Below are positions 1 through 5,820 of a stretch of DNA of 5,820 nucleotides, piece after piece. The notes under the pieces were generated by a model. The model had not been told where the DNA came from. It saw only the letters and a list, made by a program, of their open reading frames with translations, and ran no database searches. The position numbers and the translations under genes are program-made. This DNA is from an uncultured Mycoplasmatota bacterium. GTDB lineage: Bacteria > Bacillota_I > Bacilli_A > RF39 > UBA660. Positions within the stretch are counted from its first letter, which is position 1; the number at the start of each line of letters is the position of its first letter. Location: the NCBI GenBank assembly GCA_900553045.1, contig USBW01000053.1, forward strand, positions 1 to 5,820, given 5' to 3'.

Positions 1-2842
1 TTGCGCCATTGTTGATGATCATCTTTATGCTACAATGGAAGTCATTCATAAATTTAAAGCTAATAATATTAACCCAATTATCGGGTTAGAAAAAAAAGTT
101 AATAATAAAAAAATTCTTTTATATGCCCAAAACTTGTCTGGCTACTATAACTTGGTCAAGCTTGATAGTCTTTTGGAAGAGCTTACTTACGATCACTTAA
201 AGACCTATGCTTCTGATCTTGCTTGTGTTACTTTTTTAGAAAATAATGACTTTACTACTTTACAAGATATCTATAAAGATTTATACGTCGGAGTTAATAA
301 TTTTACTGATGAAGCTCAAGCATTAAAGATTACTGATCAAGTTATTTTTGTTAATGAAACTTTATATCTTGAAGAGTATCAGTATAAATATTTACCATAT
401 CTTTTGATGATTCGTGATGGGAAAACGATCGATACAGGTATTGAGTTTATTAAAGGTGCTCATCTTATACTTGACCCTACAAATTTAGTTAGTGAAAAGA
501 CTTTAAAAAACACTTTAAAGTTTCAAGGATATACTTTTTCTTCTTTTCCTAAAGCTCTTTATATGCCTAAGTATTTTGAAGATGATAAAGATAATACTAA
601 AGCCAAAGACTACTTGCGTTCTTTAAGTTATAAGGGCTTAGAAAGGCGTCTTAATGGTCATATTTCTAAAGCTTATCAAGAAAGATTGGACTATGAACTT
701 TCGATCATTATTAAAATGAACTTTGAAAACTATTTTTTAGTTGTTTATGATTATATTCTCTATGCTAAAAAAAATGATATTTTAGTAGGCCCAGGAAGAG
801 GATCGGCTGCTGGATCTTTAGTTGCTTATTGCCTTGGTATTACTGAAGTTGATCCCCTTAAATACAATTTACTATTTGAAAGATTTTTAAATCCTTATCG
901 TATTTCTATGCCAGATATTGATACTGACTTTCCCGATAATGAGCGCGATCGCGTCATTAACTATGTTAAAGAAAAATACGGTAATAAAAACGTAGCTGGA
1001 ATTGTAACTTTTGGAACTCTTGGTAATAAACAAGCTGTAAGAGACTTTGGACGTGTTTTAAATATACCTAATTATCAAATAGATTTAGTTTGTAAAAAGT
1101 TAGCAGCTAATGACGATTTAAAAAAGCTAAAGGAAGAAGATCAAGAAGTTAACGCTTTATTTCAAGATGAAAAAATGCAACTTTTATACCATTTAGTCTT
1201 GCTTACTAAAAATCATAAACGTCATACTAGTGTTCATGCAGCAGGAATTGTTATCAGTTATAAAGTGCTTGATGAGATTTTACCGATTATTTTAAACGAT
1301 AATATGTATCTTACTGGTTATACCATGGAATATTTGGAAGAATTAGGCCTTATTAAGATGGATTTTTTAGGAATTAAAAATTTGACGATTATTAAAAATA
1401 TTTTAAATGATATTAACGCCACTAGAGAGAAAAAGATTTCTTTTAATATGATTCCTTTAGATGATACTAAGGTTCTTTCTTTGTTTCAGAATGCTGATAC
1501 GACTGGTATTTTTCAGTTTGAAAGTGCGGGAATGCGCAAATTTTTGAAAGAGTTAAAACCAGCTAGTTTTCTTGAAATTTGTGCTGCTATTGCCTTATTT
1601 CGACCTGGTCCTGCTGCTTTTATTCCTAATTATATCGCCCGTAAGGAAGGCAGGGAAAAAGTCGATTATATTGTCCCTCAACTTGAAGAGATTTTAAAAG
1701 AGACTTATGGTATTATTGTCTATCAAGAACAGATTATGCAAATAGCTAGCATCATGGCGAATTATACTTTAGGAGAGGCCGATATTTTACGTAAGGCTAT
1801 GAGTAAAAAGAAAAAAGACGTTTTAGAAAAAGAAGAAAAACAATTTATTGAGAAAGCTTGTGCTAACGGTTATTCTTTGGATGTTAGCAAAAGGGTCTAT
1901 GAGATGATTCTAAGCTTTGCTAACTATGGTTTTAATAAGAGCCATTCTGTCTGTTATTCGGTTGTTGCTTATAAGATGGCTTATTTAAAATATTATTTTC
2001 CTAATTATTTTTACTGTCATTTATTAAGCGGAGTTATTGGTAGTAGTGTTAAAACTGAAGAGTACATTAAAGAGATGCGCAAGAAAGATCTCAAGATCAA
2101 TCTTCCTAGTATCAATAAAAGTTTTGATACATATAAAGTAGTAGAAAGAGATATTATCATGCCTTTTTCTGCTATTCGCAATGTCGGTGAAGTAATTTCT
2201 AGTTATATCGTTCAAGAACGTTTTAAAAACGGTCCATATCAAGATATTTTTGACTTTGTTAAAAGAACTTTTGAAAAAACGAATAATAAAAAAGTTTTAG
2301 AATCTTTAATTTATGCTCAAGTATTTAGAGAATTTTCATATTCTTGTAAAACTCTTATCGAAGGATTGGACGCTATTTTAAACTATGTAGAATTAAGTAT
2401 GGGTCTTGAAGACGGCTTAATAGCTAAACCTGTTTTAGAAATTAAAGAAGAGTACAGTAAAGATTATTTGCTAGAACAAGAAAAAAGTCTTTTTGGCTTT
2501 TATATAACTTCTCATAAGACTAGTAAATATAAACTAGCTGATCCTACGGTTATTTCTTTAAATGAGTTAGCGTTAAACTTTAATAAGCGAAAAGAGATAA
2601 TTATGGTAATTGATAAAATTAAAGAAATTACTACTAAAAAAAATGAACTGATGTGTTTTATTGATGGTAGTGATGATACAGGATCTTGTTCTGTGATCGT
2701 CTTTCCTAATCTTTATAAGGACTTTTCTTCTAAGATATTTGCTAAAGGTCAAGTAATAAAAGTTTTAGGAAGGATCGAACGCCGCTACGAAGAATATCAG
2801 ATAATTGCTGATAGTATTTCGATTTTAAGCGATGGAAAGTGA
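1..2842 (+). CDS. dnaE: DNA polymerase III subunit alpha, DnaE type (5'-truncated by the window)
   Basis: This is the C-family replicative polymerase that extends primers at the chromosome fork in the cytoplasm. The reading frame is already open at base 2 and reads CAIVDDHLYAT before the first ATG at 35. This matches the conserved PHP-domain segment of DnaE, so the true start lies upstream and 35 is an internal Met. 946 residues are visible. Numbering from Met35, the order is: remainder of the PHP domain to about 200; GPGRGSAAGS near 252; the palm motif MPDIDTDF with presumed catalytic Asp294 and Asp296; HTSVHAAG near 397; third catalytic Asp443 in KMDFLG; fingers with FRPGP, YQEQIM and FANYGFNKSH; a helix-hairpin-helix region from about 709; and an OB fold at about 854-930, after which the protein ends. 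The full length is probably near 980 residues, compact for the family, with no added tau-binding tail. No Trp occurs in the visible part. The product is very secure. In organisms that also carry polC this would be the second, primer-extending polymerase, but polC is not in the window. Confidence 0.97.
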   Translation, partial: CAIVDDHLYATMEVIHKFKANNINPIIGLEKKVNNKKILLYAQNLSGYYNLVKLDSLLEELTYDHLKTYASDLACVTFLENNDFTTLQDIYKDLYVGVNNFTDEAQALKITDQVIFVNETLYLEEYQYKYLPYLLMIRDGKTIDTGIEFIKGAHLILDPTNLVSEKTLKNTLKFQGYTFSSFPKALYMPKYFEDDKDNTKAKDYLRSLSYKGLERRLNGHISKAYQERLDYELSIIIKMNFENYFLVVYDYILYAKKNDILVGPGRGSAAGSLVAYCLGITEVDPLKYNLLFERFLNPYRISMPDIDTDFPDNERDRVINYVKEKYGNKNVAGIVTFGTLGNKQAVRDFGRVLNIPNYQIDLVCKKLAANDDLKKLKEEDQEVNALFQDEKMQLLYHLVLLTKNHKRHTSVHAAGIVISYKVLDEILPIILNDNMYLTGYTMEYLEELGLIKMDFLGIKNLTIIKNILNDINATREKKISFNMIPLDDTKVLSLFQNADTTGIFQFESAGMRKFLKELKPASFLEICAAIALFRPGPAAFIPNYIARKEGREKVDYIVPQLEEILKETYGIIVYQEQIMQIASIMANYTLGEADILRKAMSKKKKDVLEKEEKQFIEKACANGYSLDVSKRVYEMILSFANYGFNKSHSVCYSVVAYKMAYLKYYFPNYFYCHLLSGVIGSSVKTEEYIKEMRKKDLKINLPSINKSFDTYKVVERDIIMPFSAIRNVGEVISSYIVQERFKNGPYQDIFDFVKRTFEKTNNKKVLESLIYAQVFREFSYSCKTLIEGLDAILNYVELSMGLEDGLIAKPVLEIKEEYSKDYLLEQEKSLFGFYITSHKTSKYKLADPTVISLNELALNFNKRKEIIMVIDKIKEITTKKNELMCFIDGSDDTGSCSVIVFPNLYKDFSSKIFAKGQVIKVLGRIERRYEEYQIIADSISILSDGK

Positions 2843-2849
2843 TTGCTTA

Positions 2850-2890
2850 TTTATAAAAATATAAAAAAATTGTTATACTGGAAATAGGAG
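2850..2890 (+). promoter_or_regulatory. Extended -10 promoter and RBS for the 233-aa orphan gene
   Basis: In the 59-base gap after dnaE there is TATACT at 2874-2879 (5 of 6 to TATAAT), preceded by TG at 2871-2872 with one base between. That is an extended -10 element. A weak -35, TTTATA at 2850-2855 (4 of 6), sits 18 bases upstream. Transcription would start near 2886, where the Shine-Dalgarno AGGAG (2886-2890) also lies, 11 bases before the ATG at 2902. The predicted leader is therefore only about 16 bases. No terminator hairpin follows dnaE, so readthrough from dnaE is also possible. The RBS supports ATG 2902 as the start. Confidence 0.6.
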
Positions 2891-2901
2891 TTGAGTAGTA
2901 A

Positions 2902-3603
2902 ATGGAAAATAACAATGCTTATAATTTTAAAGATAAAGTAAAATCAAATAATAGGTTTGAGCTTGAGTATTATAGACAATTTAAAAAAGCTCTTATTGGT
3001 ACTTTTGATAATAGTTGTAACGATAGTAAACAAAACTTAGATGAAGCTTATCTAGCTTGGAAAGAAAGACAAAAAAAGTACCTTTATATGTATGCTTGCT
3101 TTTTAAAAAAACAAGGTCTTTCACCTTTTGATAATATTTTAGAAGTTGGTCGTGGTGATGATGCTGTTGGAAATATTTTGAGTACTGAAGGTTACTCTTT
3201 TACAGAATTAACTCCATATCATCATTTGTTTGATAATAGTTCTTGTGAGACCATTTCTGGTTTTTTAGGAATTGAAAAAGGTCGTTGTGGCATTGCTTCA
3301 TATAATACTTTTAGAGATATTAGTGCCATTATTGCAAGTGATATTAGAACAGTAATAACTAATATTCCTATTTATGATGTTGCTTTAACTGTGATGTTGA
3401 ATCTAGGAGCTAATCCTAATATGAAGGATGTTTATATTGGTATGTATGCTTCTAAAAAAGACTGTGATCTTGGTGATAAAAATCGTCGTTTAAACTTTAT
3501 TGCTTCCAAGGTTTATTGTGAATCAACTTTAGAAGATCATAAAGAAGTGATAGATGACTGTCATATGCGAGTTTTAAAAATTAGTCCTAAAAGACATTAT
3601 TAA
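2902..3603 (+). CDS. Uncharacterised 233-residue protein; possible degenerate methyltransferase-like fold
   Basis: I do not recognise this protein. It is a full ORF with a ribosome binding site (AGGAG) and a promoter upstream, and its stop runs into a terminator, so it is a real gene. It has no signal peptide or membrane segment and looks like a soluble cytoplasmic protein. The N-terminal 70 residues are charged and aromatic (YYRQFKKA, AWKERQKKYLYMYACF), probably helical. From residue 78, NILEVGRGDDAVGNIL resembles motif I of class I SAM methyltransferases. It is followed by YSFTELTPY (98-106), like a second strand ending in an acidic residue, and IYDVALTVML (157-166), like motif IV. The third glycine of motif I is replaced (GRGDD), so the resemblance may be degenerate or accidental. 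Seven cysteines (39, 66, 115, 129, 188, 206, 220) are scattered with no CxxC pair. Base composition is like that of its neighbours, giving no sign of recent transfer. Function is unknown. Confidence 0.85.
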   Translation: MENNNAYNFKDKVKSNNRFELEYYRQFKKALIGTFDNSCNDSKQNLDEAYLAWKERQKKYLYMYACFLKKQGLSPFDNILEVGRGDDAVGNILSTEGYSFTELTPYHHLFDNSSCETISGFLGIEKGRCGIASYNTFRDISAIIASDIRTVITNIPIYDVALTVMLNLGANPNMKDVYIGMYASKKDCDLGDKNRRLNFIASKVYCESTLEDHKEVIDDCHMRVLKISPKRHY

Positions 3604-3666
3604 AAAACTTAACAGAGTTTTAACTGTTGTTATTGCAGTTAAATGTAAATCTGTTAAGTTTTTTTT
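3602..3666. terminator. Bidirectional nested-hairpin terminator between convergent genes
   Basis: A perfect 14-bp stem pairs 3602-3615 with 3651-3664; its core is CTTAACAG with CTGTTAAG and its base is an A-run facing a T-run. Inside the 35-base loop is a second perfect 8-bp stem, 3619-3626 (TTTAACTG) with 3636-3643 (CAGTTAAA), closing a 9-base loop. The T-run at 3659-3666 serves + strand transcripts. The A-run at 3602-3607 gives a U-run on the - strand, so the element should stop the orphan gene and the M15 peptidase gene that converge here. It overlaps the last two bases of the orphan's stop codon and the last codons of the peptidase gene. Confidence 0.88.
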
Positions 3667-4574
3667 AAATTTTCTTTAGTGTCAATAAATTTATAATAAT
3701 ATTCGTCGTAAGTCATACCTTTATAATTATTGTACATATCTGTTGCGACTTCTACTCCAACATAGCGATAGTGCCATGATTCATACATAAAGCCGTGAAT
3801 GTTTTCATAATTTTCAGGATATCTTAAAATAAAACCGTATTTGTGAGCATTTTCTTGCATCCATTTAAAAGATTCAGTTTCACCAAAAGAAAGCATATTA
3901 CCTGCTTTAGTTGAGGAAACATCAATAGTAAGACCTGTTTGATGTTCTGAGTGTCCTGGTCTTGCTGTATCATTATCAGCTTTAGCAACTCCCATATCTT
4001 CAACTGCTTGTTCATATAAACTAGCTTGAGCAGAATAAGGGCGGTAAGCTGACTGACCATAAACAGGAGTGCCGTTTGCAATAGAGTCTTTGCTCAGTTT
4101 TTCAAACTGTTCTTTAGCTTCCTTACGCATTTTTCTAACCTTAGTATTACCATTGATAAAATATTCTTGACTAATTTCTTCTAAATCGTCTGGTTCATAA
4201 TTTTCTTTCAATTTTAAATATTTATTGGTTAAAACTAAAACGCCTTTGCTGGTGTCTGCTTCTTTGATTTCACTGTAAAACTCTTTATCTAAACCAATGT
4301 TGACGAAAGTTGTGACATCTTCATAAGAAAGATTAGGGTTTTGTTCATGATAACTTATATATCTATTTAAATTTTCTAATTTAAAGTTATAAGTTTTTTT
4401 ATATGATGCATAAGGATCGGTATTTGAAGAGTCATCAGTAGGAGTTTCGTTATTGTTAGGATGAGTTTCATTAGATTGGAAGAAATCTTTAAGATCATCT
4501 TTTAGTAAAATAAGAACTGCGGCGATGATGATCAAAACTATAGTTAAGATTGAAAATAATAATTTTTTATTCAT
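3654..4574 (-). CDS. VanY-type M15B zinc carboxypeptidase (D,D- or L,D-), membrane-anchored
   Basis: The 306-residue protein belongs to the peptidase M15B (VanY/LdcB) family, which removes the terminal D-alanine from peptidoglycan stem peptides outside the membrane. Residues 5-24 form one hydrophobic segment after MNKK, with no cleavage site visible, so it is probably a signal anchor. A polar Asn/Thr/Asp/Ser-rich linker (about 33-55) follows. Residues 66-135 (NRYISYHEQNPNLSYEDV and FVNIGLDKEFY) form the N-terminal module often seen in Bacillota members. The catalytic domain covers about 140-285. It has SAYRPYSAQ (Arg178), SEHQTGLTID with zinc ligands His211 and Asp218, and ESWHYRYVG with catalytic Glu265 and zinc ligand His268. 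All key residues are present. The ATG at 4574 follows AGAGGTGG by a normal distance. It is transcribed divergently from the serine carboxypeptidase at 4677. D,D versus L,D specificity cannot be told from sequence, and no vanA/H/X or vanR/S genes adjoin it, so there is no evidence of a vancomycin-resistance cassette; a housekeeping wall-trimming role is likelier. Confidence 0.93.
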   Translation of the reverse strand: MNKKLLFSILTIVLIIIAAVLILLKDDLKDFFQSNETHPNNNETPTDDSSNTDPYASYKKTYNFKLENLNRYISYHEQNPNLSYEDVTTFVNIGLDKEFYSEIKEADTSKGVLVLTNKYLKLKENYEPDDLEEISQEYFINGNTKVRKMRKEAKEQFEKLSKDSIANGTPVYGQSAYRPYSAQASLYEQAVEDMGVAKADNDTARPGHSEHQTGLTIDVSSTKAGNMLSFGETESFKWMQENAHKYGFILRYPENYENIHGFMYESWHYRYVGVEVATDMYNNYKGMTYDEYYYKFIDTKENLKKT

Positions 4575-4578
4575 GTAA

Positions 4579-4622
4579 CCACCTCTTATAATAATTATAC
4601 ATTTAATTTTATGTCTTGGAAT
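4579..4622 (-). promoter_or_regulatory. Promoter and RBS of the M15 carboxypeptidase gene
   Basis: On the - strand a perfect TATAAT lies at 4599-4594, 19 bases before the ATG at 4574. The best -35 candidates, TTCCAA at 4621-4616 (spacer 16) and ATTCCA at 4622-4617 (spacer 17), match only 3 of 6 bases, so the promoter may be weak or need an activator. The Shine-Dalgarno AGAGGTGG (4586-4579) is strong. With this -10 the transcript would begin near 4587, leaving a leader of about 13 bases with the SD at its 5' end. Confidence 0.55.
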
Positions 4623-4665
4623 AAATAATAGTCTAATTTAACTAAATTCGACATAACTATTTATT
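4609..4665. repeat. Overlapping dyads in the divergent promoter region (candidate operator)
   Basis: The 102-base gap between the two divergent carboxypeptidase genes holds several inverted repeats. GTCTAATTTA (4631-4640) and TAAATTCGAC (4643-4652) form 10-bp arms with one mismatch around a 2-base centre. AATAAATA (4620-4627) and TATTTATT (4658-4665) are perfect outer arms roughly around the same centre. TTATGTC (4609-4615) and GACATAA (4650-4656) form a further perfect 7-bp pair with a different centre. Repeats of this kind between divergent genes often bind a dimeric regulator, and the arms overlap the promoter candidates. The high AT content makes chance matches likely for the shorter arms. 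No known operator consensus was recognised. Confidence 0.4.
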
Positions 4666-4671
4666 GAGGTG
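4652..4671 (+). promoter_or_regulatory. Putative -10 and RBS of the serine carboxypeptidase gene
   Basis: The Shine-Dalgarno GAGGTG (4666-4671) sits at normal spacing before the ATG at 4677 and fixes that start. The promoter is less clear. CATAAC at 4652-4657 matches TATAAT at 4 of 6 bases, with a poor -35 TAGTCT at 4629-4634 (3 of 6, spacer 17). TCTAAT at 4632-4637 is 5 of 6 but lacks the important second A. Neither has a good -35, so expression may need an activator or an alternative sigma factor. Confidence 0.4.
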
Positions 4672-4676
4672 TAAAG

Positions 4677-5820
4677 ATGAAAAGGATTGTTGTATGCTTA
4701 CTGCTTTTAAGTTTTTTATTTCCTTGGGTTAGAGTGTTAGCAGAAACTACGGAAGGTGAAGAAAGTAATATTGGCTTAGTGCCTAATGCGAGATCTGCTA
4801 TTATGATCGATGCCAACACAGGAACTATTCTGTATAATAAAAATGCTAATCAGATTACTAGTATTGCTTCTTTAACAAAAATGATGGGCTTAATTATTAT
4901 TTTTGAAGCTTTAGAAAGCGGCAAGTTCACTTTAGATGACATAGTGACAGTCTCTAGCAATGCTAAAAATATGGGTGGAACACAGATCTGGCTTGAAGAG
5001 GGCGAGAAGATCAGTGTGCGCGATCTGATTAAAGGTATTACTATGGCTAGTGCAAATGATGCGATGGTCGCTATGGCAGAAAAAGTAGCAGGAACAGAGA
5101 GTGCTTTTGTAGATCTTATGAATAAAAAAGCTCAGGAATTGGGACTTAAGAATACTAATTTTGTTAATTCGACTGGATTAGATGAGGAAGGTCATTATTC
5201 AACCGCTTATGATGTGGCAATGATTGCTAAGGAACTAGTAAAACATGAAGATGTTTTAGAATTTACTAAAGTTTATGAGGCTTATATTAGAGAGGGTACT
5301 GATAATGAAACTTGGATTTCTAATACCAACAAACTAGTTCGTTTTTACGAAGGGGCAGATGGTTTAAAGACGGGTTATACTGACGAGGCTTTAAGCTGTA
5401 TGGCTGTAACTGCTAAAAAAGGTCATTTAAGGCTTATTGCTGTTACTTTAGGATACGAGAAAGTAGCTACTAGAAATACTGAGGCAATGGCTCTTTTAGA
5501 TTATGGTTTTAACCAATATGAAGCTAGAAGATTATATCAAAAAGGCGATATTGTTGGTAGAACTAAGTTAGATGGGGCTAACTATAGCAGCATTGATTTA
5601 GTTTTAAGTGAGGAAGTAGTAGTTTTAAAGAAAAAGGGTGAGGAAGATAAAAACTATCTTTATGAAATAAAAGTAGATGATCTTACTCTGCCAATCCAAA
5701 AAGGGGACAAAGTTGGGATTTTCTATGTCAAAAGTGATAATAAAACAATAGCGACAGTAGATCTCTTATCATCAACTGACGTTTCAAAAGTTGGCCTTTT
5801 TACCTTTTGTATTAATATGA
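4677..5820 (+). CDS. Serine-type D-Ala-D-Ala carboxypeptidase, PBP5/DacF family (3' end outside the window)
   Basis: This is a low-molecular-mass penicillin-binding protein (peptidase S11) that cleaves the terminal D-Ala from pentapeptide stems outside the membrane and so limits cross-linking. 381 codons are visible and the frame is still open at 5820. Residues 1-22 form a signal peptide (MKR, hydrophobic core LLLLSFLF, likely cleavage after VLA). The catalytic domain spans about 37-275. It has SLTK with nucleophile Ser65 and Lys68, SAN at Ser125-Asn127, and KTG at 231-233, so all three penicilloyl-transferase motifs are intact. A beta-rich C-terminal domain follows (about 280-370). The visible end, VGLFTFCINM (372-381), looks like the start of the amphipathic or hydrophobic C-terminal anchor, so probably only a short tail is missing. 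Length and order fit B. subtilis DacA/DacF, but paralog identity (vegetative DacA or sporulation DacF) cannot be decided here, so no symbol is given. It shares a divergent control region with the M15 enzyme. Confidence 0.95.
   Translation, partial: MKRIVVCLLLLSFLFPWVRVLAETTEGEESNIGLVPNARSAIMIDANTGTILYNKNANQITSIASLTKMMGLIIIFEALESGKFTLDDIVTVSSNAKNMGGTQIWLEEGEKISVRDLIKGITMASANDAMVAMAEKVAGTESAFVDLMNKKAQELGLKNTNFVNSTGLDEEGHYSTAYDVAMIAKELVKHEDVLEFTKVYEAYIREGTDNETWISNTNKLVRFYEGADGLKTGYTDEALSCMAVTAKKGHLRLIAVTLGYEKVATRNTEAMALLDYGFNQYEARRLYQKGDIVGRTKLDGANYSSIDLVLSEEVVVLKKKGEEDKNYLYEIKVDDLTLPIQKGDKVGIFYVKSDNKTIATVDLLSSTDVSKVGLFTFCINM

Noticed and set aside
35..37. ATG at 35 as the dnaE start codon
   Set aside because: The frame is open back to base 2 and its residues match the conserved DnaE PHP segment. 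No Shine-Dalgarno precedes 35. The gene begins outside the window.
767..774. Run of eight A in dnaE (another at 90-97) as a programmed slippage site
   Set aside because: The frame continues intact through both runs with conserved protein sequence. Such runs are expected in AT-rich coding DNA, and no alternative frame of note follows.
2024..2242. 72-residue ORF on the - strand inside dnaE
   Set aside because: It lies wholly antisense to the conserved DnaE coding sequence and has no recognisable domain or supporting context; it is a shadow frame.
2840..2842. TGA read as Trp (mycoplasma code) extending dnaE
   Set aside because: The protein already ends properly after the OB fold. Trp in the three other genes is always TGG and no in-frame TGA occurs inside any gene, so the standard bacterial code fits.
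3824..4081. 85-residue ORF on the - strand in another frame of the M15 peptidase gene
   Set aside because: It overlaps the catalytic domain of the peptidase in a different frame, and its leucine-rich composition is what an off-frame reading of AT-rich DNA gives.
3654..4574. VanY homolog as part of a glycopeptide-resistance operon
   Set aside because: No vanH, vanX, ligase or two-component genes are present on either side. M15B enzymes are common housekeeping wall hydrolases.
4575..4676. MecI/BlaI-type operator between the divergent genes
   Set aside because: The palindrome does not contain the TACA/TGTA half-sites expected of that family, and no BlaI or BlaR gene is in the window.

Overview
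The window is chromosomal DNA from an AT-rich, low-GC, walled monoderm bacterium, most likely a member of the Bacillota (a Bacilli/Erysipelotrichia-like or uncultured gut lineage). Three things point there: a DnaE of the compact Gram-positive type, an AT-rich base composition with strong AGGAG/GAGG ribosome binding sites, and two peptidoglycan D-Ala carboxypeptidases. The peptidoglycan enzymes argue against a wall-less mollicute. So does the genetic code: Trp is always TGG and TGA acts as a stop at the end of dnaE. The species cannot be named from this sequence.

Layout. (1) Positions 1-2842, + strand: most of dnaE, the replicative DNA polymerase III alpha subunit. Its first few dozen codons lie upstream of the window. 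(2) Positions 2902-3603, + strand: a 233-residue protein I do not recognise, with its own extended -10 promoter. It contains a stretch that resembles a degenerate methyltransferase motif I. (3) Positions 3602-3666: a nested hairpin with A- and T-runs on its two sides, which should terminate transcription in both directions between two convergent genes. (4) Positions 3654-4574, - strand: a membrane-anchored VanY-type (M15B) zinc D,D- or L,D-carboxypeptidase. (5) Positions 4575-4676: a 102-base divergent promoter region holding several overlapping dyads. (6) Position 4677 to the end, + strand: a secreted serine D-Ala-D-Ala carboxypeptidase (penicillin-binding protein 5/DacF type, S11). It is complete except for its extreme C-terminus.

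How the genes relate. The left half is DNA replication plus an orphan gene, and dnaE transcripts could read through into the orphan because no terminator is visible between them. The right half is a divergent pair of enzymes that trim peptidoglycan stem peptides by two unrelated mechanisms: metal-dependent (insensitive to beta-lactams) and serine-acyl (sensitive to beta-lactams). They share a short intergenic control region. I see no mobile element, CRISPR array, tRNA or rRNA, and no clear new defence or biosynthetic system. The points most worth a second look are the orphan gene and the dyad-rich divergent promoter.
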